DNA of 64,000 nt from Hyposmocoma kahamanoa (taxonomy: Eukaryota > Arthropoda > Insecta > Lepidoptera > Cosmopterigidae), in NCBI RefSeq assembly GCF_003589595.1, contig NW_020653750.1, forward strand, positions 6,773,474-6,837,473. Reading direction: 5' to 3'. The translations under genes were made by a program, and so were the position numbers. Positions 8,836-19,254 of the stretch are shown piece by piece (the stretch's first letter is position 1; each line of letters starts with the position of its first letter). The notes under the pieces were generated by a model. That model saw nothing but the letters and a program-made list of their open reading frames with translations. It ran no database searches and was not told the origin of the DNA.

Positions 8836-11376
8836 AGGTGGAGACAGCGGAGGGCGGACCGAGTCGTTGCGCAGGAATACATGAGTACACGTAGCGAAGA
8901 CCTTTTGCATGAACAGCTTGCTGGGTGTGATGCTTCGGCTCTGTGTAGGTATCAGCGATGCCATTTTGCCAATTAATTGTCGTACGAATTCGCAGTCGTC
9001 GTTGTTCGCTTTTGATGGCACGAAGAAGTCGGCCGGCAAACGTTGTGTAGCACCGTACGTCATTAAGGCTGGGCTGAGATTGTTGTCGGCTCGCAATGCA
9101 GTACGTAGGCCCAGTAGTACTGTGGGTAATTCTTGAGCCCATTCTGTCGTCGTGCCTCTTGCCATAAGCGCTGTCTTAACTGTGTGATGCCATCTCTCGA
9201 CTTGTCCGTTAGCTTGCGGGTGATACGCGGTAGTACGTAATCGTGTAATGCCGAACTTGTGCATTAATGATTTGAATAGCGCCGACTCAAACTGCCGCCT
9301 CTGGTCTGTGGTGATGCGGAGCGGGCAGCCGAATCTCGTTATCCAGCCGTCGTACAGCGCTTTCGCGATGACATCGGCGGTGATGTCACGGACTGGAACG
9401 GCTTCTGGCCACTTGGTGAATCGGTCAATCATCGTTACGCAATAACGGTACTCGCTTGATGACTGCAGGGGTCCGACGATGTCGAGGTGAATGTGTTCGA
9501 ATCTCTGCGATTGAGGAAACTCGCCGGCTGGTGTGACCGTGTGACGATGTATTTTGGCGCGCTGGCACGCAATACAGCTTCTTGCTCAGTTGGCCGTGTA
9601 TTGATTCATGTGCGGCCAGAAAAATTTTGCTGCTATTTGCTTCCTCGTGGTGCGTACGTCTGGATGGCAGAGATCGTGTTGTGCTCTGAAGGCAACGAAG
9701 CGATATGCAGTTGGCAAATATGGGCGGGGCGTCGATAATGAAATCTCGCACGTGATTGGTCGCTGCAGTCCGGGTAGAGTGAGTTCAGTAAACTTTAAGT
9801 TGGGTTTTTTACGTAGCGTCCTCAGTTCTTCGTCTTCATTTTGATCATCAGCCAACTTCATGTAATCGATCACCGAAGGACAACTTATCACTTCAACTCG
9901 CGATAATGCGTCTGCGACAACGTTATTTTCCCCTTGTATATATTTGATTACAGTGCAGAATTGACTGATAAAGTGCAGCTGCCTTTCTCTCCGGGGTGTA
10001 TCGCTGCTGCTGTCTGCCCGCGTCAGCGCATACGGTTTGTGGTCAGTGTAGATGGTGATGTCATTTCCTTCAATTAGCCTTCTGAAGTGCTTCACAGCTG
10101 CGTACATTGCTAATAATTCACGATCGTACCCACTGTAACGTCGCTGGGTGTCGCTCATTGTCTTGGAGAAAAAGGCTAGTGGTTTCCATGTATTGTCGAT
10201 CTTTATTTGGAGAACTGCACCGATGCTCCGATCCGAGGCATCGGTCATCATGCAGAGTGGACTGCCAGCGACTGGATGTGATAGCAGGGTGGCTTCCAAT
10301 ATGCTTTGTCTGCAGTTATTGAAAGCTTGTTCGGCGAGAGGTGTCCAGTCGACGGGGGTTTTGTCGTTCTTCTTTTTGTTGTGCAGGAACTTATTTAATT
10401 CAGTTTGCAGTTCGGCTTGATGGGGTAGGCAGTCTCTGTAGAAGTTCAACATGCCCAGGAAGCGTCTGAGTTCTTGGATGGTCTGTGGTTTCGGGTAATT
10501 TGATATGGCTTCTGTTCTCTCGTCAGTGGGTTTTATGCCGGCTCCTGATACTTCATAACCGAGGAAGTTGATTTTTGTTTTTCCGAAGTCGCATTTGCTT
10601 ATATTCAATGTAACACCGTAGTTGTTGAGACGTTCGAGTACTTCTTGAATGTGCAGTTTGTGCTGTTCTTCATTTTCGGAGAACACGAGGACGTCGTCGA
10701 CGAAGGTGATGCAGCAATTAAGACCTCGTAGTACTTCGTGCATGAAGCGCTGAAACGTTTGACTCGCGTTACGTAAGCCAAACGTCATGCAGTTGAATTC
10801 GAACAGCCCGAACGGTGTTATAATTGCTGTCTTTTCTGCGTCTTCACTCGATATGGGAATCCAGTAGTAAGCCATCTTCAAGTCGAGTTTGGAAAATATT
10901 TTTTTGCCATGAAGTTGATACGTGAAGACCTGAATTCCTGGTATTGGGTATCTGTCGGGTTGCGTTACTGCATTTAGTCTTCTATAGTCCCCGCATACAC
11001 GTAGACTGCCGTCTTTCTTCTTAACAACATGGATCAGGCTGGCCCATGGACTCTTCGATGGACGGCATATCCCCATATCCATCATGCGTTCAAACTCGAC
11101 TTTCGCAGCTTGGTACTTGTCCGGTGGAAGGGGGCGTGGTCTAGCATATAGTGGCGCCCCCGATGTGTCGATGCGATGGACCACCTGGTGCTTCGTCGGG
11201 CTCTTTAGTAACATGGGTCGCAGAACGTCTGGATATTGCTTCAAAATGTCGTGGTACACGTGATTGCGGTCGATCATGTAATGTGATCTTGTTGTGGCGT
11301 AAAAAATCGGCTCCCAGAATTGAAGTCTTCTCTTCGGCAACGATGAAAGTCCAGCGGAAACAGCGTCGAAGTCCAA
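8836..11376 (-). pseudogene. pol: Gypsy pol: RT, RNase H and integrase
   Basis: One minus-strand frame runs from 11376 to the 3' LTR piece with a single TGA at 9588-9586, where related proteins have Trp. RT: KSPWASLIHVVKKKDGSLR, DLKMAYYWIPI, and the catalytic FVDDVLVF in place of the commoner YVDD. RNase H: TDASDRSIGAVLQ, YDRELLAMYAAVK, YTDHKPYALTRA, NNVVADALSRV, with all four acidic residues visible. Integrase: an HHCC-type zinc segment (about 9660-9530), then the core with LDIVGPL, ITTDQRRQFES (a usual Gly replaced by Arg) and NGQVERWHHTVK. The protein breaks off after VRPPLSPP, where the C-terminal integrase domain should continue; the LTR follows. In life it would copy the element RNA to DNA and insert it. 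Confidence 0.9.
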
Positions 11377-11575
11377 GGTTTAGTGTCAATGTTTCGACGA
11401 GAAAGCGTTCGCTACTGTCCACGTCGATGACACATAAGCGGTTGCTTCTGTTGGCTACACCGATTCCCGCTACAGTCGGTGTAGAATTTAGTTTTCCACC
11501 TGCTTCCGTTTTGCACATGGTGATTCGCAGCGTCGTGCTCGGTTGCCAAAACGATGATGGTAATAACATAGCCAC
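11141..11575 (-). pseudogene. Gypsy aspartic protease, active site deleted
   Basis: The frame overlaps the end of gag. It shows the C-terminal half of the retropepsin fold (LTLNLGLRRCFRWTFIVAE and the ILGADFLRH block), but the text goes from RFLVE straight to TLTLNL: the segment that holds the catalytic DTG motif and the flap is missing, roughly 40 residues against relatives. The frame is open across the join, so the deletion is in frame. Without the Asp it cannot process Gag-Pol. Confidence 0.75.
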
Positions 11576-12325
11576 TCGCCATTTTCCATGTTAGAGCTAC
11601 GCCTGGCGGATGACCGTGATCGTGAACGGCGCCGTGGGTTGTAAGGTTTACGGTGTCTTGAAGTGTCTCTCGTTCTACGTAGCTCAGCAATCTCGAGTGT
11701 TATACGTTCTACTTGCTTGGAGAGTACGTCGATGTGCACGTTTGCGGTCATTGGTGACGAGTGGGTTGGCGATGGCGTGATGGTGCTTGACATTGCGCTG
11801 GCCGGTGTGAATGGGCGATTGATCGCTGCGATGGTTGGTGGCTCTGTATATTCCCTCATCTTATCTGCCATGACAGCTAGAGTATCCAGAGACGATTCGG
11901 TGTTGATTCATCCACAGCACCTTGAGCGCATCGTCCGTTGCGTATGTTCCGCCCAGTTCTCTCATTCGCCTCAGTAGCTGCGTGGGCTTCTGGTCACCCA
12001 GCTCGAGTCCGCTAACAAGCCTCTGGAATTGTTGATCTTCAGATTCTTCATACACGGACAGTAGCCGCGTTTTTAAAGCAGTGTACTTCCCGTGCGGTGG
12101 AGGTCTCAAAATTAAGTCGCCGATTTGTTGAATGTCCGACGGTTGTAGTACGCCTAAAACGTAGCGATATTTTTGTTCGTTGCTTGTTTTTAACGGTTCA
12201 ACAAGAGCTTCAAATTGTGCGAACCATAGTCGCGGATGTTCGCGCCAAAAGGGTAATATTCTGGACTGGATTGAGACTGCAGCCATGTCGAATGAGGGTT
12301 CGGTAGGTTTGTCTTCATTCTCCAT
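11488..12325 (-). pseudogene. gag: Gypsy gag with CHCC-type box
   Basis: It starts at the ATG at 12325, 13 bases after the primer site. The N-terminal capsid-like part has PFWREHPRLWFAQFEALVE and LVSGLELGDQKPTQLLRRMR. A frameshift near 11910-11870 moves the reading to a second frame (11871-11488) with a Ser/Pro/Thr-rich linker, a short coiled-coil-like stretch, an Arg/Ser-rich run and a nucleic-acid-binding box LCYYHHRFGNRARRCESPC. That order of Cys and His (C-H-C-C) is the one reported for the CsRn1 clade rather than the standard CCHC. The product would package element RNA. Confidence 0.8.
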
Positions 12326-12338
12326 TTTCGCTTCAAAA

Positions 12339-12355
12339 TCACGTCGGGGTCACTA
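12339..12355 (-). promoter_or_regulatory. Primer binding site complementary to tRNA-Trp
   Basis: Minus-strand TAGTGACCCCGACGTGA lies directly after the 5' LTR. It differs by one base from the complement of an insect tRNA-Trp 3' end with CCA (TGGTGACCCCGACGTGA), as I recall that tRNA. CsRn1-clade elements are known to use tRNA-Trp. Confidence 0.75.
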
Positions 12356-12357
12356 CT

Positions 12358-12433
12358 TTAGCGGATGCTCGGAGGGTTGTTAGTTGGAGAAGTGAAACGC
12401 TCGATGTCTCGCTCGCAATTAACATTTATTTCG
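12358..12433 (-). repeat. 3' end of the Gypsy 5' LTR
   Basis: Matches 8761-8835. The remainder of this LTR upstream has no second copy because the other LTR is truncated. Confidence 0.75.
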
Positions 12434-12494
12434 AAATCAGCCCCTACCTTTATACAAAATTTATAAAATATAACGTACTCCCCAAACATAAGTT

Positions 12495-12520
12495 GGAGAG
12501 AGAGAGAGAGAGAGAGAGAA
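12495..12520 (+). repeat. (GA)n microsatellite
   Basis: About 13 uninterrupted GA units, followed by a (TC/CG)-rich stretch to 12580. Lies within the probable 5' LTR region of the Gypsy element. Confidence 0.9.
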
Positions 12521-12639
12521 ACTATATATGTGCCTCTCGCTCTCGCTCACACGTAAATACATCGCGCGCGCGGGCCGCCAGCCAGTCGGCGCTCAGTCGA
12601 CGACAGGAGTGGTTGTAGCAGTAGGGCGAGGAGAGCTCC

Positions 12640-12845
12640 TTTTAAAATTTGGTGTAAAACGAGGTCAAATTACAGAATTAAACACTTTTAATATTGGTAG
12701 TGACATACTAAAACGTATGCAAAATTGTAAATTTCATGTGCCATGTACTTTTCCATTGGATTGTTTAAAAATACTTTACGATAGATTTAGAATACAGGTA
12801 CCATTCAATTTAAAGGCACAACAAATTATTGAAAAACAAAAATGA
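12640..12845 (+). pseudogene. Unassigned open frame, possible transposase fragment
   Basis: The frame is open from about 12528 and looks protein-like from 12640: FGVKRGQITELNTFNIGSD, LKRMQNCKFHVPCTFPLDC, LKILYDRFRIQVPFNLKAQQ, ending in a Lys-rich tail at the TGA 12843-12845. I do not recognise it. About 120 bases downstream, 12967-13006 resembles 5258-5297 of the P-element cluster (GAAGCTTTGT...TTTACTCATG), which hints at a link with that transposon family, but this is inference. Confidence 0.3.
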
Positions 12846-13380
12846 TAAAAAAAATATTTAGAATAAGCCATTTGTAATAAAATATGCTATCAAACGATAA
12901 AGTTTTGTTTATTTAATTTTATTCTCTTGTGCCAACCCTACCAAAATAGGTATAAATTTTGCACGCTGTATGAAGCTTTGTTCTCTGTTTCTTTTTTTTA
13001 CTCATGTGGCAATAGCCCCAGACCGCAACAACAACTGTTTTACAAACTTTCTTGATTAAATTAAAATAAAACTACTAAAATAAAATGAAAATGCAAAAAA
13101 ATTTGGTAAAAGGAAAACCTGGTGATTGTGAAAGACATACAGCCCCATACCTTTCACAATAATTATTAACATTGAAATGGTACCTAGTACTACTATGTAT
13201 TCTGAATGCTTTTTAATAAGAAAAGGTCTTTCCTGAAAATCTTCTTGTGGTCCGTGATATTGTTAAAAATGAACAGCTTTGTCGAACGAACGGAGTCCTT
13301 TTCTTAATTTCTTTTATTTATTTCGATAAATATAAAACAAAGTTTGTATTTTACAAAAATATAATCTGTGTATATATATA

Positions 13381-13540
13381 GGAAATGAAACTATTTTTCC
13401 GGATAACCTTGTTTTGTATATTTGTTTTTTCAAACAAACCTCGTTTTGTTTGAAAAAACAAATATACGCGATTTAAATCCGGAAAAATAGTTTCATTTCC
13501 TATGTGTAACCATCGCGAAAACCTAAGAACTCGATGTGTA
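13381..13540. repeat. Palindromic Penelope-like element termini
   Basis: 13381-13402 (GGAAATGAAACTATTTTTCC) is mirrored by 13479-13500, and inner segments around TATTTGTTTTTTCAAACAAAC at 13419-13439 are mirrored at 13447-13465. The same words begin the Penelope-like copies at 15024 and 41912, and the flank CCTATGTGTAAC...GAACTCGAT (13498-13535) recurs at 15342-15376. It looks like two element ends joined head to head with the body missing. Confidence 0.65.
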
Positions 13541-13902
13541 TATATATGTCTGTCTGTATGCTCAGTAGCATTCACTTGTAATGAACATTCAAAATCAAAT
13601 GAGAAAGCATTCACGAGCATTTGAACGAGTGAGGAATCTATTCATTTTGAACATTCTATACCAGAATCGGTAACATTTGTATAAGACTAATAACACGTGT
13701 AGAATATTGACTCGCCGTAGATTTGCAGGTTTACGGGGGATGGACCAAGTCATTTTGGTTCTTCCGGTTGCGCTCTTGCAGCGTCATCATTTCTTCCACC
13801 GAACATTAGAGTTCTTGTGAAGCTCGACATATCGCTATCGAATGACCATTACAAGCGACTGCACTTGATAGGATAAACCTTAAAGAAATTCTGTTTTTAT
13901 AG

Positions 13903-14025
13903 ATTCTTAGCCAGCTACGCTCAATATGGGATTTGGCTGATATATTAAACGCTGCACAAATATTGTGGCTCTGCTATGTCTTCTGCTTTGTCTTCTTTAC
14001 GATCATAAGGTTCAAGATAGTTATA
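13903..14025 (+). CDS. Candidate exon 1 of 5: host membrane protein, hydrophobic
   Basis: It is preceded by a pyrimidine-rich acceptor (TTCTGTTTTTATAG at 13889-13902) and followed by GTACGT at 14026, a fair donor. It is exactly 41 codons in phase 0 and reads ILSQLRSIWDLADILNAAQ followed by a hydrophobic run (ILWLCYVFCFVFFTII). The end phase matches the start phase of the next candidate exon at 16208. The other two frames are closed by stops. This is the weakest of the five because the donor is preceded by A rather than G and the composition is simple. Confidence 0.35.
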
Positions 14026-14209
14026 GTACGTGTATTCACTTTTTTTATTATATATTATTACAATTCAAAAGCACTAAAACAAAACTTTCCAGTATAACAT
14101 AACTACGTTTCTCTATATAAGTACCGCTTATTCGTTGTACAAAATGTTTTCCTTGTGTAGTGTGTGATTATTTATGTGATTATATATTATGGGTTACAAA
14201 TTGGGTTAC

Positions 14210-14395
14210 AATAATTTAGAAAAAGTTGACAAAATGGATACTGGACGATAATTGGAAATATTGTAGCCCATGCCTCATCACCCTTTTTATAAATTGGGAC
14301 AATTCGAGCTTTTTTCCATTGGGTCGTAAAAACGCCGTCTCACATGGAGCGGTTGAAAATTAAGGCAAGGGGCTTGACAAGTTTGGAGCCACAAG
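14210..14395 (-). pseudogene. Non-LTR reverse transcriptase fragment
   Basis: Minus-strand translation gives KLVKPLALIFNRSM, DGVFTTQWKKARIVPIYKKG and, after a small frame slip, NYRPVSILSTFSKL. These are the RT fingers blocks just before the palm of Jockey/CR1-type elements. Only about 60 codons remain. Confidence 0.75.
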
Positions 14396-14924
14396 TTTTA
14401 GTAAACAATGGTTAATATGTTTTAAAATGATTAATATGTTTTAAAATATATTTTTCCGTAACATTATTTAAATAAGTAATGTACGACAAATCGTGTAGTA
14501 CCATTACCTTTTTTTTTGGTCTGAAATAAAAAGTTAGGTGCACTAGTCCATCGTCAGTTCGAATTTCAAAAACCCTTTCCAGGCTAGCGTGCAAAAAACA
14601 CTTTTGCGCGCAGGTTTCTAATGAGAAAGAAAGCCTTTCCGAGCTAATGAGGTGACAACGATAGTTTTTTAAAGTTTGATATATGTATATATTAATTGTT
14701 CCATCTATATTTAGTTGATCTATGGATAAATTATAAATTAGCTGTATTCAAGGTAACACTATCTTTATGTTTAAGCATACTGAATTAATGTTTGGTATTC
14801 AAAAATAATATTTCATCCTCTTTTTTTATTATTGATCTTTTCTTTTAATGATTGATGACATTTATAACCAGTACAACTTTTGATATTGATCTCGTAATAA
14901 ATCTTGGTTGCGCCCTATACTCAG

Positions 14925-14942
14925 TAGGTTAGGTTAGGTTAG
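14925..14942 (+). repeat. Interstitial telomere-like TTAGG repeats
   Basis: About 3.5 units of TAGGT, equal to the insect telomere motif TTAGG. Too short to be a telomere; a remnant or chance microsatellite. Confidence 0.6.
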
Positions 14943-15021
14943 TATATGAAATGCTGAAACCAATTTACTTGAGTTTCCGAACATGTTTTCTGGTCAAATG
15001 ATATTATAATTAATATAAGTA

Positions 15022-15380
15022 ACTATTTTTCCGGATTTAAATCGCGTATATTTGTTTTTTCAAACAAACCGACGTTTCGGGCCCTTTACAGGTCCCATGG
15101 TCACGGTTGACTGAGGTGGTACATTCTTCAACCAGTTATGTCTAATATTGATGCAAACCACCCTATTTTTTCACTATAGTTACAATAGTTATTAATTAAA
15201 TACCTTATTTTTAATTTTACAAAGAAAACATTGCAATTTACGCTTCATTAAGTTTTACAAATTATTTTATTGAATGAATTTTTATAAAGTTCAGTTTATT
15301 ATTAATTAATAATAGAAATTAGAATAAATTAAAACATATTCCTATGTGTAACAATCGCGAAAACCTAGGAACTCGATATA
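15022..15380 (-). mobile_element. Penelope-like element, 3' non-coding end
   Basis: This aligns base for base with 41915-42235 at over 90% by eye. In the 41910 copy the sequence lies 3' of a GIY-YIG endonuclease gene, which identifies this one as the 3' UTR and terminal region of a Penelope-like element with all coding sequence lost. It is bounded by the GAACTCGAT flank at 15376. It contains a hammerhead-like motif (15072-15100). Confidence 0.75.
15072..15100 (-). ncRNA. Degenerate hammerhead-ribozyme-like motif
   Basis: On the minus strand, GACCTGTAAAGGGCCCGAAA is followed by CGTC. Penelope-like elements commonly carry hammerhead ribozymes with a CUGAUGA core, a stem, GAAA and a short stem ending at the GUC cleavage site. 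The stem GGGCCC-type pairing, the GAAA and the GUC are present here, but the CUGAUGA box reads CTGTAAA. The same altered box is in the copy at 41975-42005. Confidence 0.4.
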
Positions 15381-16207
15381 ATATTAGTATATAAATATAA
15401 TCAACATTTACTTAGTTTTAAAAATAAGTATCTAAATTTTACTTTTAATGCTCATTTGTCTTAGTTTTGAGGCCCAACATAAAACTATCAAAGTTAATTT
15501 ATACAAATCAAATATTCTTTGCGTAGCTCAGAACAGATTAAAATATTCATCAATTTATTAAATCTCGGAGAAAGAGGATCAATCATTAATAAAGATGACC
15601 GTTTAGATTTTTGTCTGCTGCTTTTGCAAATTTAAAAAATCATTTAAATGTATGCTTTTTTAAATAATCCCGATTGTTGGATACCTACTATTTAAAGTAT
15701 AGACATTCCCATGTATAATTATTATGTTGCCAGTCATATAATATGTTTAAACGATAATTTTGGGTGGCACAAGTGATTGATAAATTCTATTTTATTTTTT
15801 TATGAATTCGCCGTAATTTTATATACAAAAAAATATATGATAGTACTATCATTGCGCCCAAGTTTATGCAAGAAAAAATGGATCCCTTGGAATCCCTACC
15901 AAATCCCTTGGATTTGATGTTTTTACAATTTAACGATATTATTATTCCTTTTTTATTAGAGTTAGGGTGGGTGCGTAATCTTAGATGGTTTAAAAAAAAT
16001 TAAAATCCAATAAGGCGAGTTACAATCGAATAAGAATAAAGAATAAAAATCTTTAATGTCCTATCCAAAAATTGGGTAAGGAGTAGACGACATTGATCAA
16101 AAATCTAGAGTTTGGGCATGATTCAACACACACTCTAAAATTATTAAGACCACGTGTTTAATTGACAAACTCCTTACCAGCTAAAAATTGTTTTCTTTGT
16201 GTTCCAG
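15381..16207. other. AT-rich intronic-type DNA
   Basis: No gene or repeat identified apart from the pyrimidine-rich acceptor of the exon that follows. Confidence 0.4.
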
Positions 16208-16390
16208 TTTTTTGGATGCGTAATTGTTTCGGCGTTCTTTTGGGCGATAGTAGGTATCACAACGGTTGTTTTATTTGTCATCAGCGATATTGGTTACGAC
16301 TTCATTGACATACATTTACCAAGAGTGATTTCCGGTATATTGGCCAATCACACACGTTTGTTTGGTTCTAAAATAAATATTACTTTTGAT
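16208..16390 (+). CDS. Candidate exon 2 of 5: host membrane protein, TM segment and ectodomain
   Basis: The acceptor is TTGTTTTCTTTGTGTTCCAG ending at 16207, and the donor GTAAGT starts at 16391, both strong. It is exactly 61 codons in phase 0; the other frames contain stops. The protein begins with a long hydrophobic helix (VIVSAFFWAIVGITTVVLFV) and continues into a polar segment with two N-glycosylation sequons (NHT and NIT), so the part after the helix is probably outside the cell or in the lumen. I do not recognise the family; the one-helix-then-glycosylated-loop layout could suit tetraspanin-like or other multi-pass proteins, but no CCG motif is visible. Confidence 0.65.
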
Positions 16391-17158
16391 GTAAGTATTG
16401 AAAAGTATTAAAATATATCAGGTATTACATTCGTATAGTACGTAAAATGACACCAAAACGAAAAAACATTTTTTATGAGGGGTCTAGTTTACCCCTATTG
16501 TTTACGTTGAAGTAGAAACACGCTAGTTAATACTGAACAACTATAATAGTTAATGCATAACTATTTAAAAAAATATTCTCAAGGCGAGTCATCGGAGGAG
16601 AAGCGGGATAAACTGTTTTGCTATTATCAAATGGTTTAGGTATTTACAATTAAATAACGGTCTTATAAAAAATTTGCAATACACCTAAGGATGTTGTCTA
16701 AAGAATGTGCTAGTTCGTTACACGATAGAATATACTTTACTCGATCATATAAAATCCCGAAAAGTCTAAAAGGAATTATTTAAGAATAAAAATGTTCAAC
16801 TTGCATACATTTTTTATATATTTCTCTTTAAACACTACAGAGAACCTGCTAAATTTTGGTTTTCCACATGTCTTCAACGGATTGATGTCTTCAATTAAAT
16901 TCACATTTATCAACGTCGGGTCTGTGTCAATTTTTCTGCGCCTGTTCTTATTTTATTTATATTAACTTTAAACGCGCAAATTGCGGGACGGCGGCCCCCA
17001 CTTCTCAATGTTCACGTTGAAGTACCTCGCCTTAAAATGATGTAATTTGACACTAAGTGGACGAGGGCGGAGGTGGTGAATCAATTTCTGCCCAGAAAAT
17101 GTTTCTCGTTTATATGTATAAAATAACTAAGTTCAAAACGAACATCGATACATATTAT
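16391..17158. other. Intronic-type DNA, possible short inverted-repeat element
   Basis: No coding signal. AAGGCGAG (16581) and its complement CTCGCCTT (17026-17033) could be the ends of a MITE; related words occur at 15990 and 26635. Confidence 0.3.
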
Positions 17159-17290
17159 TTTTAACCGACTTCAAAAAGGAGGGAGTTCTCAATTCGATTG
17201 TATTTTTTTGAGTATATATTACGCGATGAACCGATTTCGATTATTCTTTTTTGTTGGAAAGAGGGTACTATAGCATGGGAACGTAGCTTG
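17159..17290 (+). repeat. Dispersed repeat, ACCGACTTCAAAAAGGAGG family
   Basis: It starts TTTTTAACCGACTTCAAAAAGG and continues GAGTTCTCAATTCG. Two other copies lie in this window (38450-38995 on +, 40335-40598 on -). The sequence is one that I know as widespread in butterfly and moth genomes. Confidence 0.7.
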
Positions 17291-17479
17291 GGTAGCGTAG
17301 CGAGAGGTAGTTTATAAATATAAACGACGATTATATCATAATTATAACTTTATACGTGTATTCGATTTCAAAGTTTTGTCCAGAACTCCTAGATGTCTGT
17401 TTGACATCAACACTCTATTATTTTTATAATTCTAAATACAAAACCTAAGTTGCCTGTACCACATCCCTCTTCCTTACAA

Positions 17480-19250
17480 CTGAAGGGGTGAACATCCCTT
17501 AGCTAGTGCCCTACCTATGATAGGCAACATACATAATATGTGATCAGCCTTTACTATAGGCTAGCCACACACTGCTCGGAAGCTATCACTTACTAACAAA
17601 CAAAACCACCGAGAAGGCTGTGGCTTTAATCTGCCAAAAATCTATCTAAAAGGACAGACTATGACCACATCCTAATCAAACAATCTAAATATATTTTTTA
17701 GCTATCCTAGCTATTTAGGTATCCTAGCTATAAAACCTTAATTCTTTATTCAAGCTTCCTACTTAACCTAAATCCTACCATAATTTTTATATAATTCCAA
17801 ACAAATAACAATCCTCATCGTGCACGCTGATACGATGACGCCACTGGGGAACATCAATATTGATCTCCCAGCTGCCTCCGTCCTCATCCTGTAGCTATCC
17901 ACGTTTCACCAAACTTTCTTACTTTCTTTGAACAAATTAAAACAACACCCAAATTATCCTAACAACAACGTTTCCTAACACAAATATGGTATGACGATAT
18001 ATCATATGGCGGATTCCTAATAATTAAACAAATATATTTTCCCTTGAATGCAGACAGTTCCTGTTCATCTGGACGAATGACCAACAACTATGTACATACA
18101 CAGGATAATATATCCATAAAATGAAAAATAAAAAATAAGTTATATTCATACAAGTCGGTAGTCCATCTCCTCCTGTCCTTTCATGTCTGCATTCGACGGA
18201 ATAAAAAATTCATCAAAACATTCGACAAGATACACCGTCGTCATGGCTCCATATGAAGAACAAACAAAAGATTAACAAACATTTAACAATAAAATATAAA
18301 CAACCTATTACCTACTATAAACTGAAAATCATTAAACTCTCCACTATAGAACCTTTTCAACCTATTCACATGCACCAGATCCTGCCTACCAGAGATCCTG
18401 TTACCAAACTAGGAGTAGATCTAGTTAACCTAACTTCCGCATATCATCATATCTCCTGGACATCAAAGCAACTCTATCTTTTTTATCAAAATTCCGCTTC
18501 TGTTCTGACCGTGTACTTCCTATCTACTCTTTGTGCGAACCAATCAAGGCTGCTCGTTTCCCTAAAATTGTCCCGTAAATTTTCCGCAACACTTACACAA
18601 CCACGTTTAAAATTGTCATTTTCCGACGAATTTTATTTTCATACGAACTACGCACTTACGGCAAAACGTATTTATAAATTTTTTCTAAAAAATTACCCTT
18701 TTGACACCATTGACCCGTCTTGCCACTTACGTCAGCTTTTTTCTTTATTTCCGATAACCGAGCAGAATGTATATATTCCGAGTTCTTTACCGCCAAGTTA
18801 TCAGAACTCTTTGATACCGGCCCGATAGACGACTTTTCTTTCTTTGACTCGATATCTGTCATGGACTTAAAAGAAATTTTATTGTCAATTTTCAATTTTG
18901 ACAACTTGAAATTATATTCCTTTAAAATGTCCTGGACGAGGATAAGAAATTCCTCATCACCTTGCTCAATAAGCAACCTCTATAGGTATTTGTTTCCATT
19001 AATTGTCAACGACACTTTGGTGGGCGCCTGCACTTTTATTGGCATTCCGCCCACTGTATGCAATGGAAAACTCGAAGTATCATCAATCTGCAAATGTAAC
19101 CTTTCTGCAAAACAACGAGAGATTATTGAAACCGAAGCACTAGTATCCACCAACTTGCACCTTACATTATTAACAAAAACAGATATAAAAGATATAGATA
19201 GTGTAGATAGGGCTATCTACACTAAAACTATCAACTGTATAAATATTTCC
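17480..19250 (-). mobile_element. Internally deleted Gypsy-type LTR retrotransposon
   Basis: The minus strand shows an aspartic protease (19190-18650), then near 18425-18330 a short segment HVNRLKRFYSGEFNDF typical of the end of a Gypsy integrase; RT, RNase H and most of integrase are missing between them. A purine-rich tract (minus strand AAAGGACAGGAGGAGA, 18187-18172) followed by TGG may be the polypurine tract and the LTR start, which would make 17480-18172 the LTR. That part is inference because no second LTR is visible. Confidence 0.55.
18656..19200 (-). pseudogene. Retropepsin-like protease of the deleted Gypsy element
   Basis: The minus-strand translation contains KLVDTSASVSIISRCFAE, where the catalytic DTG-A triad has become DTSAS, then LHTVGGMPIKVQAPTKVSL, a stop, and FLILVQDILKEYNF, corresponding to the flap and second half of a retropepsin. 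The following Lys/Ser-rich text has no known domain. Gly to Ser in the active-site loop plus an internal stop indicate a dead copy. Confidence 0.55.
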
Positions 19251-19254
19251 TAAA

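Larger units (their letters stand above)
8760..12434 (-). mobile_element. Gypsy LTR retrotransposon, CsRn1-like lineage
   Basis: The minus-strand order is LTR piece, primer site, gag, protease, RT, RNase H, integrase, LTR piece. A 75-bp terminal direct repeat (12358-12433 and 8761-8835) is all that is clearly shared between the LTRs; the 3' LTR is truncated by a deletion that also removed the end of integrase. The tRNA-Trp-type primer site and the CHCC-type Gag box both match what is known of the CsRn1 clade. The element carries one stop in pol, one frameshift in gag and a deletion in protease, so it is inactive but fairly young. The outer limit of the 5' LTR is not certain; it may extend to about 12610. 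Confidence 0.85.

Noticed and set aside
10107..11594. Plus-strand open frames opposite the Gypsy pol and protease
   Set aside because: They are antisense shadows of a well-supported minus-strand gene with RT, RNase H and integrase motifs.
14925..14942. True telomere or subtelomere
   Set aside because: Only about 3.5 TTAGG units, with unique and TE sequence on both sides.
18253..19253. Plus-strand frames of 191 and 177 codons
   Set aside because: The minus strand carries protease and integrase-tail motifs of an LTR element in the same region; the plus frames show no domain.
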